In this document: positions 44,093 through 52,318 of the stretch, piece after piece | Numbering within the stretch: the stretch's first letter is position 1 | Layout: every line of letters begins with the position of its first letter | Assembly (NCBI RefSeq): GCF_030056735.1 | Contig: NZ_JASHKN010000017.1 | Location: forward strand, 24,558 to 88,557 | From: Rhodococcus sp. IEGM 1409 | GTDB lineage: Bacteria; Actinomycetota; Actinomycetes; Mycobacteriales; Mycobacteriaceae | DNA length: 64,000 bases | Direction of reading: 5' to 3' | Notes under the pieces: model-generated | The model's input: the letters and a program-made list of their open reading frames with translations, nothing else | The model's database searches: none | Told to the model about the DNA's origin: nothing | Made by a program: the position numbers and the translations under genes

Positions 44093-45121
44093 ATGGGTAA
44101 GCCGATTGCCAGTGTGGCCGGAGGTCGGCAGTCCGTCCTTCTCGGGCTCGGCGTTCACCGCCCGGAGCGAGTCGTCACCAACGACGAGATCTGCGAGCTG
44201 ATCGATTCCACCGACGAGTGGATCCAGACACGATCGGGTATCAAGTCGCGCCGCTTCTCCGGCGAAGGTGAAGGCATCCTCGCCATGTCGATCAGCGCTG
44301 CCCGTAAAGCACTCGATGTCAGCGGCATTGCGCCCGAGCAGATCGGCGCCGTGATCATTGCGACGTCGACATGGGACTTGCAGACTCCTCAGGCCGCATC
44401 CATCGTTGCCCATGAGCTCGGTATCAAGGGTCCGGCTGCATTCGACATCGCAGCAGGTTGCGCCGGTTTCTGTACCGCCCTGGCAGTCGCCAGCGACCTC
44501 GTTCGCGGTGGCACCGTAGATCACGTTCTCGTCGTCGGCGTCGAGTTGATGAGCGAGGCCACCGAGCCCACCGATCGCAGCGTTCGCTTCATCTTCGGTG
44601 ACGGCGCCGGCGCAGTTGTCGTCGGACCGAGCGATACCGTCGGAATCGGCCCGGTCGAATGGGGTTCGGACGGCAGCCAGTCCGATGCCATCGTTCAGGA
44701 GCCGAGCTGGCTCGACTACACCAAGAACCCGACCGGACCTCGGCCGTGGATCAAGATGGCCGGTACCGCGGTGTTCCGCTGGGCCGCCTTCGAGATGGGC
44801 AAGGTCGCCACTCGCACCCTGGAGAAGTCGGGTCTGGGTATCGAGGACATCGACGCTTTTGTGCCGCACCAGGCAAACCAGCGCATCAACGAGGTAATCG
44901 CTCGCAGCATGAAGCTGCCCGAGGGATTTCCGGTCTCCAACGACATCGCCGAGACGGGCAATACGTCCGCCGCGTCGATCCCGCTCGCCATGGAGCAGAT
45001 GCTGCGCGACGGCCAGTGCAAGGCGGGCGACAAGGCCTTGCTTCTCGCCTTCGGTGCCGGTCTGTCCTTCGCCGGTCAGGTTGTCGTCATGCCGCCGTTG
45101 GCTGGGGCAGAATCAGCCTGA
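44093..45121 (+). CDS. fabH: beta-ketoacyl-ACP synthase III
   Basis: A 342-residue FabH with the full catalytic triad: Cys123 in AAGCAGF, His259 in PHQANQRI and Asn290 in GNTSAAS. In mycolic-acid bacteria FabH condenses long acyl-CoA primers with malonyl-ACP, linking FAS-I and FAS-II. The FabH-typical TRSGIKSRRF segment lies near residue 46. ATG at 44093 has GAGGAG 8 nt upstream; an in-frame ATG at 44054 lacks a ribosome site. It is monocistronic, ending at a UUCG-loop terminator. The long upstream region (160 bp) holds no clear operator. Confidence 0.94.
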   Translation: MGKPIASVAGGRQSVLLGLGVHRPERVVTNDEICELIDSTDEWIQTRSGIKSRRFSGEGEGILAMSISAARKALDVSGIAPEQIGAVIIATSTWDLQTPQAASIVAHELGIKGPAAFDIAAGCAGFCTALAVASDLVRGGTVDHVLVVGVELMSEATEPTDRSVRFIFGDGAGAVVVGPSDTVGIGPVEWGSDGSQSDAIVQEPSWLDYTKNPTGPRPWIKMAGTAVFRWAAFEMGKVATRTLEKSGLGIEDIDAFVPHQANQRINEVIARSMKLPEGFPVSNDIAETGNTSAASIPLAMEQMLRDGQCKAGDKALLLAFGAGLSFAGQVVVMPPLAGAESA

Positions 45122-45139
45122 TCTTCACTCGTACTTACT

Positions 45140-45169
45140 GAGCGCCTCGAACTTCGGTTCGGGGCGCTC
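45140..45169 (+). terminator. UUCG-tetraloop terminator after fabH
   Basis: A 13-bp stem (45140-45152 and 45157-45169, one T-G pair) closes on a C-TTCG-G tetraloop, 18 nt after the fabH stop. The U-tract is weak. Confidence 0.8.
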
Positions 45170-45238
45170 CCTCGTTAGCAGGAGGGCAGTCGTTTCCGGG
45201 CCGGCTCGTTGAGCACTGCGATGTGGCACCCTGGCGAG

Positions 45239-46855
45239 ATGGTCGAGAGTGTGGGGGAGTCCGAACGTACGGGTGAGACGGGCGGCAGCTTGGCAAAGAT
45301 GGGCGGACAAGTGGCGCTCGCCAGCACGGTCAGCCGGATCACCGGCTTCGTCCGCACCCTTGCCCTTGCCGCCGTTCTGGGGATTGCCCTGGTCAGTGAT
45401 GCGTACAACGCGGCCAACAGCTTCCCGAACATGGTCTATCAGCTTCTCCTCGGCGGGATTCTCGCCAGTGTCCTGCTGCCGTATCTGACACGGCAACGAC
45501 GCCGTGGGCGGACGCTCGAACGAGAGCAGACGCAGCGCGTCCTCACCGTGGGAGCGCTTGCTCTTGCTCTCGTGACGGCAGTGGCCGTGGCGTGCGCGCC
45601 ACCGCTGGTCTCGGCCGTGATCGATGATCCGGCTCAACGCGAGCTCACGACGCTCTTCGCGTACTTGCTTCTGCCGGAGATCTTCTTCTACGGCGTCACG
45701 GCGATGATGACGGCTGTGCTCAGTGTTCGATCGGTCTTCGGCGCGCCGGCCTGGGCGCCGGTGATCAACAACGTCGTCCTTCTGGTGACGGTCGCAGTCT
45801 TCCTGTGCATCCCGGGTCCGGTGGCTCTGACTCCCGAGTCGATGACAATGGCACAGGTTCTGGTGATCGGTATCGGCACTCTGCTCGGGATCGTGGCGCA
45901 AACCGCCGTAGTTGCTTGTGCGCTGCACCGCAACGGGTTTCGGTGGCGCCTTCGCGTGCGGTTCGTCCCGCACACCTGGCGCCCGGTGCGCGTCGGGGCG
46001 CCATTGCTCGGATGGGTTCTGGTGTACGTCGTTGCCGGGCAGATCGGGGTGTGGGTGACGATGAAGGTGACGCTCTCACGGCACGTCTACTCGATGTACA
46101 CACACGCGGATCTGCTGTTTCAAGTGGCATACGGAATTCTCGGAGTGTCTCTGTTGACGGTACTGATGCCGCGAATTGCCAGGTCAGTTGCCACGGGGGA
46201 TGACGTAGGCGTCGTAGCCGATCTCGGCCGGGGAGCGAGGTATTCGGTGGTGGCTCTGATCCCGGTCACGGTGGCACTCATGGTGTTCGGCCCCTCGTTG
46301 ACCACCCTGATCTTCTTCGGCCGGGTAGACGGCAGCAGTGCCCGTTTGATCGGGACGGCCGTTGCCGTCAGTGCATTCGGGCTGGTTCCCTTTGCGATGG
46401 TCATGCTTCAGCTTCGAGTGTTCTACGCCGACAACAATACTCGAACTCCCGCGGTGATTGCCGTTGTGATGATGGTTGCCAAGACGGCGCTCGTTCTTCT
46501 CGCGTCCCTGTCGGCGAGTGATGAAACGCTGATCCTGGCCGTCTGTGCGGCCGGCTCGTTCTCCTACGTGTGCGGAGCTGTGCTCGGCCATGTCCTGCTT
46601 CGAAAGCGATATGGGCTGTTGGGATTCCGTCGCGTGCAGGCCACCGTCGGGAGGATTACGGCGGCGGCAGTTCTGGCAGGAGGTTGTGCGCTCGCTCTGG
46701 TTGTGGTGGTTCAGAATCGAGTGCCCGAGCCCAGGCTTGCTGCTGCTGTTTCATTGTCGGCGGGTGCAGCGGTTGGTGCCATTGTCTTGTTGGGCGCGTG
46801 CAAGGTGGTCGGTGTTACCGAGATTCACCGGGCCCGAGCCCTACTGTTGTCCTGA
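45239..46855 (+). CDS. MurJ/MviN-family lipid flippase
   Basis: A 538-residue protein with about fourteen transmembrane helices of the MurJ/MviN family. The N-terminal region has ASTVSRITGFVRTLALAAVLG, SDAYNAANSFPNMVYQLLLGGILASVLLPYL, the well-known family signature with the conserved arginines and NxxPN. It lacks the large pseudokinase domain of mycobacterial MurJ, so it is a short-form paralogue and may flip a different lipid-linked sugar. The start is unsure: ATG at 45239 follows closely on GGCGAG, and the conserved region only begins about residue 20. Its last 15 nt overlap the convergent phosphatase gene. Confidence 0.9.
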   Translation: MVESVGESERTGETGGSLAKMGGQVALASTVSRITGFVRTLALAAVLGIALVSDAYNAANSFPNMVYQLLLGGILASVLLPYLTRQRRRGRTLEREQTQRVLTVGALALALVTAVAVACAPPLVSAVIDDPAQRELTTLFAYLLLPEIFFYGVTAMMTAVLSVRSVFGAPAWAPVINNVVLLVTVAVFLCIPGPVALTPESMTMAQVLVIGIGTLLGIVAQTAVVACALHRNGFRWRLRVRFVPHTWRPVRVGAPLLGWVLVYVVAGQIGVWVTMKVTLSRHVYSMYTHADLLFQVAYGILGVSLLTVLMPRIARSVATGDDVGVVADLGRGARYSVVALIPVTVALMVFGPSLTTLIFFGRVDGSSARLIGTAVAVSAFGLVPFAMVMLQLRVFYADNNTRTPAVIAVVMMVAKTALVLLASLSASDETLILAVCAAGSFSYVCGAVLGHVLLRKRYGLLGFRRVQATVGRITAAAVLAGGCALALVVVVQNRVPEPRLAAAVSLSAGAAVGAIVLLGACKVVGVTEIHRARALLLS

Positions 46856-47995
46856 GGACAAGAGCGGTACCAGCAGTTCGTCCGGGGTCAGGGCGCCGTG
46901 CTGCCCACGGAGGCCGGACAGTCCCGATTCGACAGATCGACGTACGACGGCTACGTCCCCGGAGGCAATGGCGATGACATCACCGATCCGCCCGTGATAC
47001 TCGGAATGCACTGCGGGCCCGAACAATCCCGCGACTATGCCTTCAGATCTCGTCCCGATCCACATGCGATCACCCAGTTCGGCGCGCCAGCGGTCCGCAA
47101 CATCTTGTGCAGCGCCTTCTCTTGTGTGGATGTGCCGACAACGCGGTTCACCGGCAAGGGCGAGTACGTCTTCGGACAGAATCGGGGTGTTGTCGAAGTC
47201 GATCTTGTTCTCGTCCAACACGTCGACCATTCCGTGGTCAGCCGTAACCAGCAATCTCACGTCCGGACCGAGAGCGGCGGCGAGTTGTTCGACCAGTCGA
47301 TCGACAAGCATCAGTTGGAATGTCCACGGTTCGGACTCGGGGCCGTAGACGTGGCCCAGCGCATCGATCTCACTGATGTAGCAGTACGTGAAAGTCCGGT
47401 CGGCAGATTTCGACGCCGCCACGGTGCGAGCGAGGAGGTCTCCGTACGCCTGGATTCCGGCGAACTGGGCACCGCGCATCCCGGCCCGGGTGAGGCCGCT
47501 GCCGTCGAATTTGGACGGAACGACGGTGGTGACGGTGATGCCGGCGGCCGCGGCACGATCGAAGGTCGTGGCCTGCGGCTGCAGGGTCTCCGGGACAATG
47601 GAGTCGGTCTGAGAATCCTTCTTGCCCGCGCTGTGCCAGCCCAGCCAGTTGAACACCGAATCGGCTTCTTCGACGTAGGACTGGTAGCCGGTGATGCCGT
47701 GCGCTCCCGAAGGCAGACCGGTCCCCAACGAGACGATGCTGGTGGCCGTCGTCGTGGGGAAACCTGCCCGTATGGGCGTTCCGACGAGCGAATTCAGGAA
47801 TGGTGCATGTTCGGCGTTGCGGGCGAGCAAATTCGCGCCCATCCCGTCTACCAGCAGAATGACGGTCTTTTTGCTGGGCTGCAGATCGAGACGGTTCGCT
47901 TCGCCGCTCACTCCGAGGGAAGCGAGTACCGACGGCGCAAGCGTCGACAGTGTCGGCTGCGAGTACACATCGAGGAGAGGGGCGGGGGCGGGCAT
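46841..47995 (-). CDS. alkaline phosphatase superfamily phosphodiesterase
   Basis: A 384-residue protein of the nucleotide pyrophosphatase/phosphodiesterase (NPP) group. The metal sites are visible: Asp in LLVDGMG, the nucleophile Thr in FPTTTATSIVS, Asp/His in SEIDALGHVYG, Asp-His in TADHGM and His in GQHGAL. There is no signal peptide, so it may act in the cytoplasm, unusual for the superfamily but common among actinobacterial members. ATG at 47995. It converges on the MurJ-like gene with a 15-nt overlap. The substrate is not predictable. Confidence 0.9.
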   Translation of the reverse strand: MPAPAPLLDVYSQPTLSTLAPSVLASLGVSGEANRLDLQPSKKTVILLVDGMGANLLARNAEHAPFLNSLVGTPIRAGFPTTTATSIVSLGTGLPSGAHGITGYQSYVEEADSVFNWLGWHSAGKKDSQTDSIVPETLQPQATTFDRAAAAGITVTTVVPSKFDGSGLTRAGMRGAQFAGIQAYGDLLARTVAASKSADRTFTYCYISEIDALGHVYGPESEPWTFQLMLVDRLVEQLAAALGPDVRLLVTADHGMVDVLDENKIDFDNTPILSEDVLALAGEPRCRHIHTREGAAQDVADRWRAELGDRMWIGTRSEGIVAGLFGPAVHSEYHGRIGDVIAIASGDVAVVRRSVESGLSGLRGQHGALTPDELLVPLLSSGQQ

Positions 47996-48143
47996 CCCAT
48001 GAGATTAGGCGTTGGACACAGAAAACTGCATACCTTCTGGGCGAGTGTTCAAATCTGTGCTTTTCAAAGCCGGCGTCCATATACGTGTTTTCCCACGATC
48101 GGTGCGCAGAGACCGCGGACCGGTGCGGCCTCTGCGCGGAGAT

Positions 48144-48917
48144 TCATTCCGTGATCGTGGAGATCTGGAACTTGGCACCGAGAGGATCTGCAACCGACGC
48201 GAGACGGCCGAAGGGCGTGTCTTCCGGATCGCGCAAAACGCTGCCGCCGAATTCGACGACCTTCGCGACTGCAGCATCCGTGTCGTCCGCCCCGAAGTAC
48301 ACCTGCCAGAACGACGGCACCTCCGCCGGGAGGAACGAGCTGGCATCCATCAAACCGGCGACGACGGTGTCGCCCTGTTTGGCCTGTGAGTACCGGAACT
48401 CGTCGCTGTCGCCGATGGACTCGTAAGTCCAGCCGAACACATCGGTGTAGAACGGCAGAACCGCGGCGTAGTTCTTGGACAATGTCTCGTGCCACACCGG
48501 TGCGCCGGCCTCGCCCACCAGCCCGAAACCATTGTGCTGATCTGCCTGCCAGATACCGACGACGGCACCGGCCGGATCGCCCACGATCGCCATGCTGCCC
48601 TGAGGACCGACCTGCATCGACGGCATCATGATCATGCCGCCCGCGGCTTCGGCCTTGGACGCTGACCCTGCCGCATCAGCAGAGGAGATGTAGGTGGTCC
48701 AGACGTCGCCGTACGGGCTTCCCTCCTGCTGGGGGCCGAGCCCGGCGATGGGCTGCCCGTCTTTGCTGAAGATCGCGTAGCCGCCGTACTGCGGGTCGTC
48801 GTTTGTGTCAGCCTGCCAACCGAACACGTTGGTGTAGAAGGATTTGGCAACCGCGGTGTCGGAGCTGGTGAGGTCGATCCAACAGGGTGTTCCGTCGAGC
48901 GCTGTACGTGCGGGCAT
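48144..48917 (-). CDS. VOC family (glyoxalase-fold) protein
   Basis: A 257-residue protein with two vicinal-oxygen-chelate repeats: GTPCWIDLTSSDTAVAKSFYTNVFGWQ in the first and PVWHETLSKNYAAVLPFYTDVFGWTYES in the second. The pattern W-x2-L...FY..VFGW is typical of the two-domain actinobacterial group found near antibiotic or hydroxylase genes. Metal ligands are only partly conserved, so ring-cleavage, isomerase or binding functions are possible. ATG at 48917 has AAAGGAGA upstream. Confidence 0.88.
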   Translation of the reverse strand: MPARTALDGTPCWIDLTSSDTAVAKSFYTNVFGWQADTNDDPQYGGYAIFSKDGQPIAGLGPQQEGSPYGDVWTTYISSADAAGSASKAEAAGGMIMMPSMQVGPQGSMAIVGDPAGAVVGIWQADQHNGFGLVGEAGAPVWHETLSKNYAAVLPFYTDVFGWTYESIGDSDEFRYSQAKQGDTVVAGLMDASSFLPAEVPSFWQVYFGADDTDAAVAKVVEFGGSVLRDPEDTPFGRLASVADPLGAKFQISTITE

Positions 48918-49217
48918 CTGACAATTCTCCTTTACCGAAACGGATACACAAGCAAGGACGCAGAGCGGGCTGGCCGAGGAAGGCACGAATTTCACGCTAC
49001 GCGCGTACCCCGACACATTCCCAGGACTTGAGCTTTGGTGTGTTTGACCGCTTTACGTTCACCGGTGCGCCGAACCTGCCAATGTGATCTTCGGCGGCTG
49101 GTTTCCGACACCGTCGAGTGCCACTGAATCGTCCTGGATACGCCGAAGTTGATGGGGCACTTGCTCGATCGGCAAGGCCGTTCCACCGGTGTGGTGCCGG
49201 TACGGGTCAGCTCGTGA
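48918..49217. other. 300-bp intergenic region without recognised gene
   Basis: The stretch holds the promoter of the VOC gene on the left and the 3' flank of the alpha/beta-hydrolase gene on the right. Short open frames on both strands lack ribosome sites and family features. No clear hairpin terminator was found. Confidence 0.5.
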
Positions 49218-50165
49218 TCAACCCCGTGCGATCAATCCGGTCCGATCGAGCCACGCGAGCGCATGGCGTGAGAACACGTCCGGAATCTCCAACTGAGGGG
49301 TGTGGCCGGTGTCGCCCAGAATGATGGTGGTCCAGTGTGGATGCGCGGCAGCGGCCGCCCGTGCGGCCTCGACCGGGACAAGCCGATCGCGGTCGCCGTG
49401 GATCAGGAGCGTCGGAGTCCTGATCTCTCGCAGGGTCTTTCGATACGAGGCCGGACGGGCGAGGGTCATCAACAGTGACCGTGCTGCCTGGAGGAACTCG
49501 GCATCCTGAGTGGGTTCGTTGCGGCGAATCGCCGTCAAAGCGGCGCCCGCGTCGAGGACCGCGGGGTCTGCTCGCGTCGGATCGGCAAAACACAATCTGG
49601 TCATCTGTGCGGCCAACTGCCGGTCGGACATCTTCCGGCGCCCGAAGCCGAGAACCTGTTCACCGACGTACGGCATCGAGTAGAGCGCAAATTGCGCCGC
49701 GACGGTCAGGTCGGGAAGTTGGACCGGCAGGGGGAGCGCCGGATCCACCAGGACCAGGCCGGCCACTGATTCGGGACTGGCGTGGGTCGACATTGCCGAG
49801 ACCATTCCGCCCATCGAATTGCCGAACAGGACGGCAGGCTCACCCACCACTGTGTCGAGAAAGCGATTCAGGAGCGCCGCGTTGGCATCGACGCCGGTAT
49901 GCCGCCCACCGGCAGAGGTGAGTCCGAATCCGGCGAGATCCAATGCATACACGCGCGTGCGTGCCGCCAGTGCTGGTGCCACCCGTACCCAGTTCAGGTG
50001 TGAGCCGCCCAGTCCGTGAACGAGCACGATGGGCGGTGCTCCGCTGGGACCACCGAAGTCGATCCAGTGAACATCACCGCCGATATCGGTGATGTTGCTT
50101 GTCCCACCCCACGGGCGCGTGAGGGTGCTTCCGTCGGCAAGTTGGGCCGAAACAGCGGATTCCAT
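49218..50165 (-). CDS. alpha/beta hydrolase
   Basis: A 315-residue alpha/beta hydrolase of the MhpC/epoxide-hydrolase-like type. It has VLVHGLGGSHLNW with the oxyanion loop, the nucleophile in FGNSMGGMVS, the acid in HGDRDRLVPVE and the histidine in DTGHTPQLE, a complete triad with a cap domain between. ATG at 50165 (MESAVSAQ) is preferred over an upstream in-frame ATG at 50201. It is a cytoplasmic enzyme of unknown ester or ring-cleavage substrate and is divergent from the small membrane-protein gene at 50376. Confidence 0.9.
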   Translation of the reverse strand: MESAVSAQLADGSTLTRPWGGTSNITDIGGDVHWIDFGGPSGAPPIVLVHGLGGSHLNWVRVAPALAARTRVYALDLAGFGLTSAGGRHTGVDANAALLNRFLDTVVGEPAVLFGNSMGGMVSAMSTHASPESVAGLVLVDPALPLPVQLPDLTVAAQFALYSMPYVGEQVLGFGRRKMSDRQLAAQMTRLCFADPTRADPAVLDAGAALTAIRRNEPTQDAEFLQAARSLLMTLARPASYRKTLREIRTPTLLIHGDRDRLVPVEAARAAAAAHPHWTTIILGDTGHTPQLEIPDVFSRHALAWLDRTGLIARG

Positions 50166-50375
50166 ACCTGACAGGATGCACCGAGGCGTCGTCGTAGTCA
50201 CGCACTCGTCCCGGTTCGGGATCCGAAATTGTGTGCTCGATCACGGATTTTCGAGAAGCTCACGAAACGGTCAAAACGGAATTTAACTGGTGCCAAGCAC
50301 TTTTCACGGTTGCCATCGATTTCCCGCGGCCGCAGTACGCGTCCGGACGATGTCGGTTCGGGCATACTGAAAACC

Positions 50376-50522
50376 ATGTGGTGGATGGTCGGGCTCATAG
50401 TGCTGGCCGCGTTGGTTTTGGCATCCGTTGTGGTCGGTTTCGTTTTCCGCCGCCCGATCGCCGAAGACAAGTCGGCGGTGCTTGCCTTCGACGACGCCAC
50501 CTCTCAGCCCCAGCGCGACTGA
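50376..50522 (+). CDS. 48-residue single-helix membrane protein
   Basis: A short gene: MWWM followed by one hydrophobic helix (VGLIVLAALVLASVVVGFVF, residues 5-24), then RRP and a short acidic polar tail ending in SQPQRD. The topology (Arg pair after the helix) places the C-terminus inside. It starts with ATG at 50376 after a weak ribosome site, and its last 19 nt overlap the end of the convergent SDR gene. No known family. Confidence 0.55.
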   Translation: MWWMVGLIVLAALVLASVVVGFVFRRPIAEDKSAVLAFDDATSQPQRD

Positions 50523-51265
50523 CCACCGTCGAGCGGAATTGTTGCTCCGGTCAGATAAGCGGCATCCGGGCCGACCAGGAAAGCCACCGCAGTGCCGATG
50601 TCCGTTTCGCAGTCTCCGATCCTCCGCAGCGGAATCCCGGCAACAAAAGCTGCAGCCTCTTCCGGGCGCGCTTCTGCCCAACGCTGTAACCCGGGTGACG
50701 ACGCGTGTGGGGCCACCGCGTTGACACGGATCCCGTCGACGCCCCATTCGCACGCTGCTGCGCGGCTGAGGGCTCGGACGGATTCCTTCACCGCGGCATA
50801 TCCGCCGTAGCCGGCAGCGTCCCAGCGGACGGCCACGGAACTGACCATGTTGATGATCGCCCCGCCGCCGCGGTCCTTCATGAACGGGTAGCAGGCTTGC
50901 ATGGTTCGCAGCGTCGCGACGGGGCCGGACATCAGTCCGTCGGCAAGGCGCTCCGGAGTGAGGTCGAGGATGTTGCCGAGCGGGTTGAGGCTGGCGTTGT
51001 TGATCAGGATGTCGACGCTGCCGAACAGTTCCACCGTTCGCACCACGGCGCCGGTGATGGATTCCGCATCCGCGATGTCCACGAGCACCGGTTCAGCGCG
51101 GCCGCCACGTTCGGTGACCTCGTTACATGTGACGACGAGTTTCGACTCAGTGCGGCCCGCGACCGCGACAGAAGCGCCCTCCTTGGCGAGCGCCAACGCA
51201 ACTCCCTGGCCGACGCCTTGCCCTGCGCCAGTGATCAGGGCCACTTTTCCATCCAACTTGCCCAC
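50504..51265 (-). CDS. SDR family oxidoreductase
   Basis: A 253-residue classical short-chain dehydrogenase. It has the dinucleotide motif TGAGQGVG, the NNAS variant of NNAG, catalytic Ser in NMVSSVAVRW and Tyr-Lys in YGGYAAVK, and a C-terminal DGGQSRWG. GTG at 51265 with AGGAG 7 nt upstream is chosen over the ATG at 51286, since it leaves the usual short N-terminus (MGKLDGKVALITG). NAD(P)-dependent alcohol/ketone conversion is likely; the substrate is unknown. The first half of the adjacent 51.3-51.47 kb region serves as divergent promoter for the 42-residue peptide gene. Confidence 0.9.
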   Translation of the reverse strand: MGKLDGKVALITGAGQGVGQGVALALAKEGASVAVAGRTESKLVVTCNEVTERGGRAEPVLVDIADAESITGAVVRTVELFGSVDILINNASLNPLGNILDLTPERLADGLMSGPVATLRTMQACYPFMKDRGGGAIINMVSSVAVRWDAAGYGGYAAVKESVRALSRAAACEWGVDGIRVNAVAPHASSPGLQRWAEARPEEAAAFVAGIPLRRIGDCETDIGTAVAFLVGPDAAYLTGATIPLDGGQSRWG

Positions 51266-51472
51266 TGCTGTTCTCCTGCTCGTCATTCAACGGTTCCCGA
51301 AGCGTTGTCCGAATCGCGCATTGTTACTCGTGGGTTCCCGCTGGATGAGATGTGAGTTACGTCCCACTCGGCGGTGCCGCTTCAAATTTCGGCTGTCTTA
51401 CGTATATTGTGAGCGCCGTTACACACCGGACGCGCGGAACGCGTACACACATTCCATGATGAGGAGTTAGAC

Positions 51473-51601
51473 ATGGGTTCTTCGGACGCAGACCTGGCAT
51501 TGATCAAGCAGATTCAGCCGGTTATCACGGGTGTTGCTGGCCTGATCTCGGGTATCGGCGCAATCGTCGGACTGGGCGTTGCCCTGCAGTCCTTCAGCTG
51601 A
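51473..51601 (+). CDS. 42-residue glycine-zipper peptide
   Basis: A 42-residue gene starting ATG at 51473 with an ideal GAGGAG 6 nt upstream and followed by an elaborate terminator, signs of strong expression. The N-terminus (residues 2-13) is polar and charged, then one long hydrophobic helix (16-41) with Gly at 20, 23, 27, 29, 33 and 35, giving two GxxxG motifs. Such a glycine zipper favours tight helix packing or oligomeric channels. There is no signal peptide. It may be a mycolate-layer channel peptide, a small toxin or a regulatory membrane peptide; no family is recognised. Confidence 0.7.
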   Translation: MGSSDADLALIKQIQPVITGVAGLISGIGAIVGLGVALQSFS

Positions 51602-51618
51602 TCTGTCGCTGAGCTGAT

Positions 51619-51668
51619 CCTCCGGCCCGCATTCTGAAGGCATCGCCTTCGTGGACGCGGGCCGGAGG
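51619..51668 (+). terminator. nested-stem terminator after the 42-residue gene
   Basis: A 12-bp outer stem (51619-51630 and 51657-51668) encloses a second 6-bp stem (51636-51641 and 51645-51650) and is followed by TTTAT. It lies 17 nt after the stop. Confidence 0.85.
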
Positions 51669-51706
51669 TTTATCTGCGCATGAATACCTGTGCCTTGCAG
51701 GCACAT

Positions 51707-52209
51707 TCATTTTTGTGATAGGTCGATTGTCGCCGGAATGTCTACGCCTTCTTCGTAGACCTGGGGTCCGAAGTTCGGCATCGGGTGTAGTCGAGTGTCG
51801 CTTCCGAACCGCGGTAGTGGCGGAAGTAGTAAAGCGATCTGTCCGGCCGGACCAAGGTGTCGGGTTCGGTTGTCTTCCAGGCCCAGTGGACGTCTGCGCG
51901 CAGAATCGCCGACAGTCCGAGTATGTTCTTGCAGCCGTGGCTTTGTAGCCCAAGGTATTTCAGTGCCTCGACGTCTCGCAGTTGACCGTCGCGCGTCCAC
52001 CTGGATTCGTAGACCAGCCCATCGAGAACAATGCGGTGCGAACCCGCCTGAGGAACGCCGCCGAGTAGTGCCTCCCAGTCCAATCCTGGTGCGTGTTGGA
52101 GGTATTCGTCCGCGTCGATGAATGCTGCCCAGGTGACGGTGTCGCGGTATAGGGACACGTAATCGACGTAGGCCTCTGCTCTTCGGGTGGTTCTTCGGAT
52201 CGTGATCAC
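51707..52209 (-). pseudogene. decayed glycosyltransferase (GT2/GT92-like) fragment
   Basis: The readable part covers the second half of a glycosyltransferase: YVDYVSLYRDTVTWAAFIDADEYLQ, with a DxD metal motif in IDADEYL, then LYYFRHYRG. It begins abruptly just before the DxD motif, without the nucleotide-binding N-terminal half. Near 51780 the frame is lost: reading on gives stop after 12 residues, while shifting by one base continues the expected acidic tail (QVYEEGVDIP) to a stop at 51707. One missing base (ACCCG-ATGCCG) explains it. So there are an N-terminal truncation and a frameshift. The family call rests on the motif only. Confidence 0.65.
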
Positions 52210-52283
52210 TCGACACGCGATAGTGTGCTGCGCGTATGAGAGTTACTCGATGTTGGTCGTAAAAACAGTTGATCATAAAAACG

Positions 52284-52318
52284 TTGACACATTCGACTAT
52301 TTGTCTCATAGTCGAGTC
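52284..52318 (+). promoter_or_regulatory. P450 promoter with overlapping inverted-repeat operator
   Basis: A consensus -35 TTGACA (52284-52289), 17-bp spacer and -10-like CATAGT (52307-52312) put the predicted start near the A of the P450 ATG (52319), so the mRNA may be leaderless. Arms TCGACTAT (52293-52300) and ATAGTCGA (52308-52315) form a perfect 8-7-8 inverted repeat across the -10. It is a likely operator for the TetR encoded downstream. Confidence 0.7.

Noticed and set aside
45125..45973. Open frame antisense to the MurJ-like gene
   Set aside because: Low-complexity Arg/His/Glu composition without motifs; shadow of the MurJ-like reading frame.
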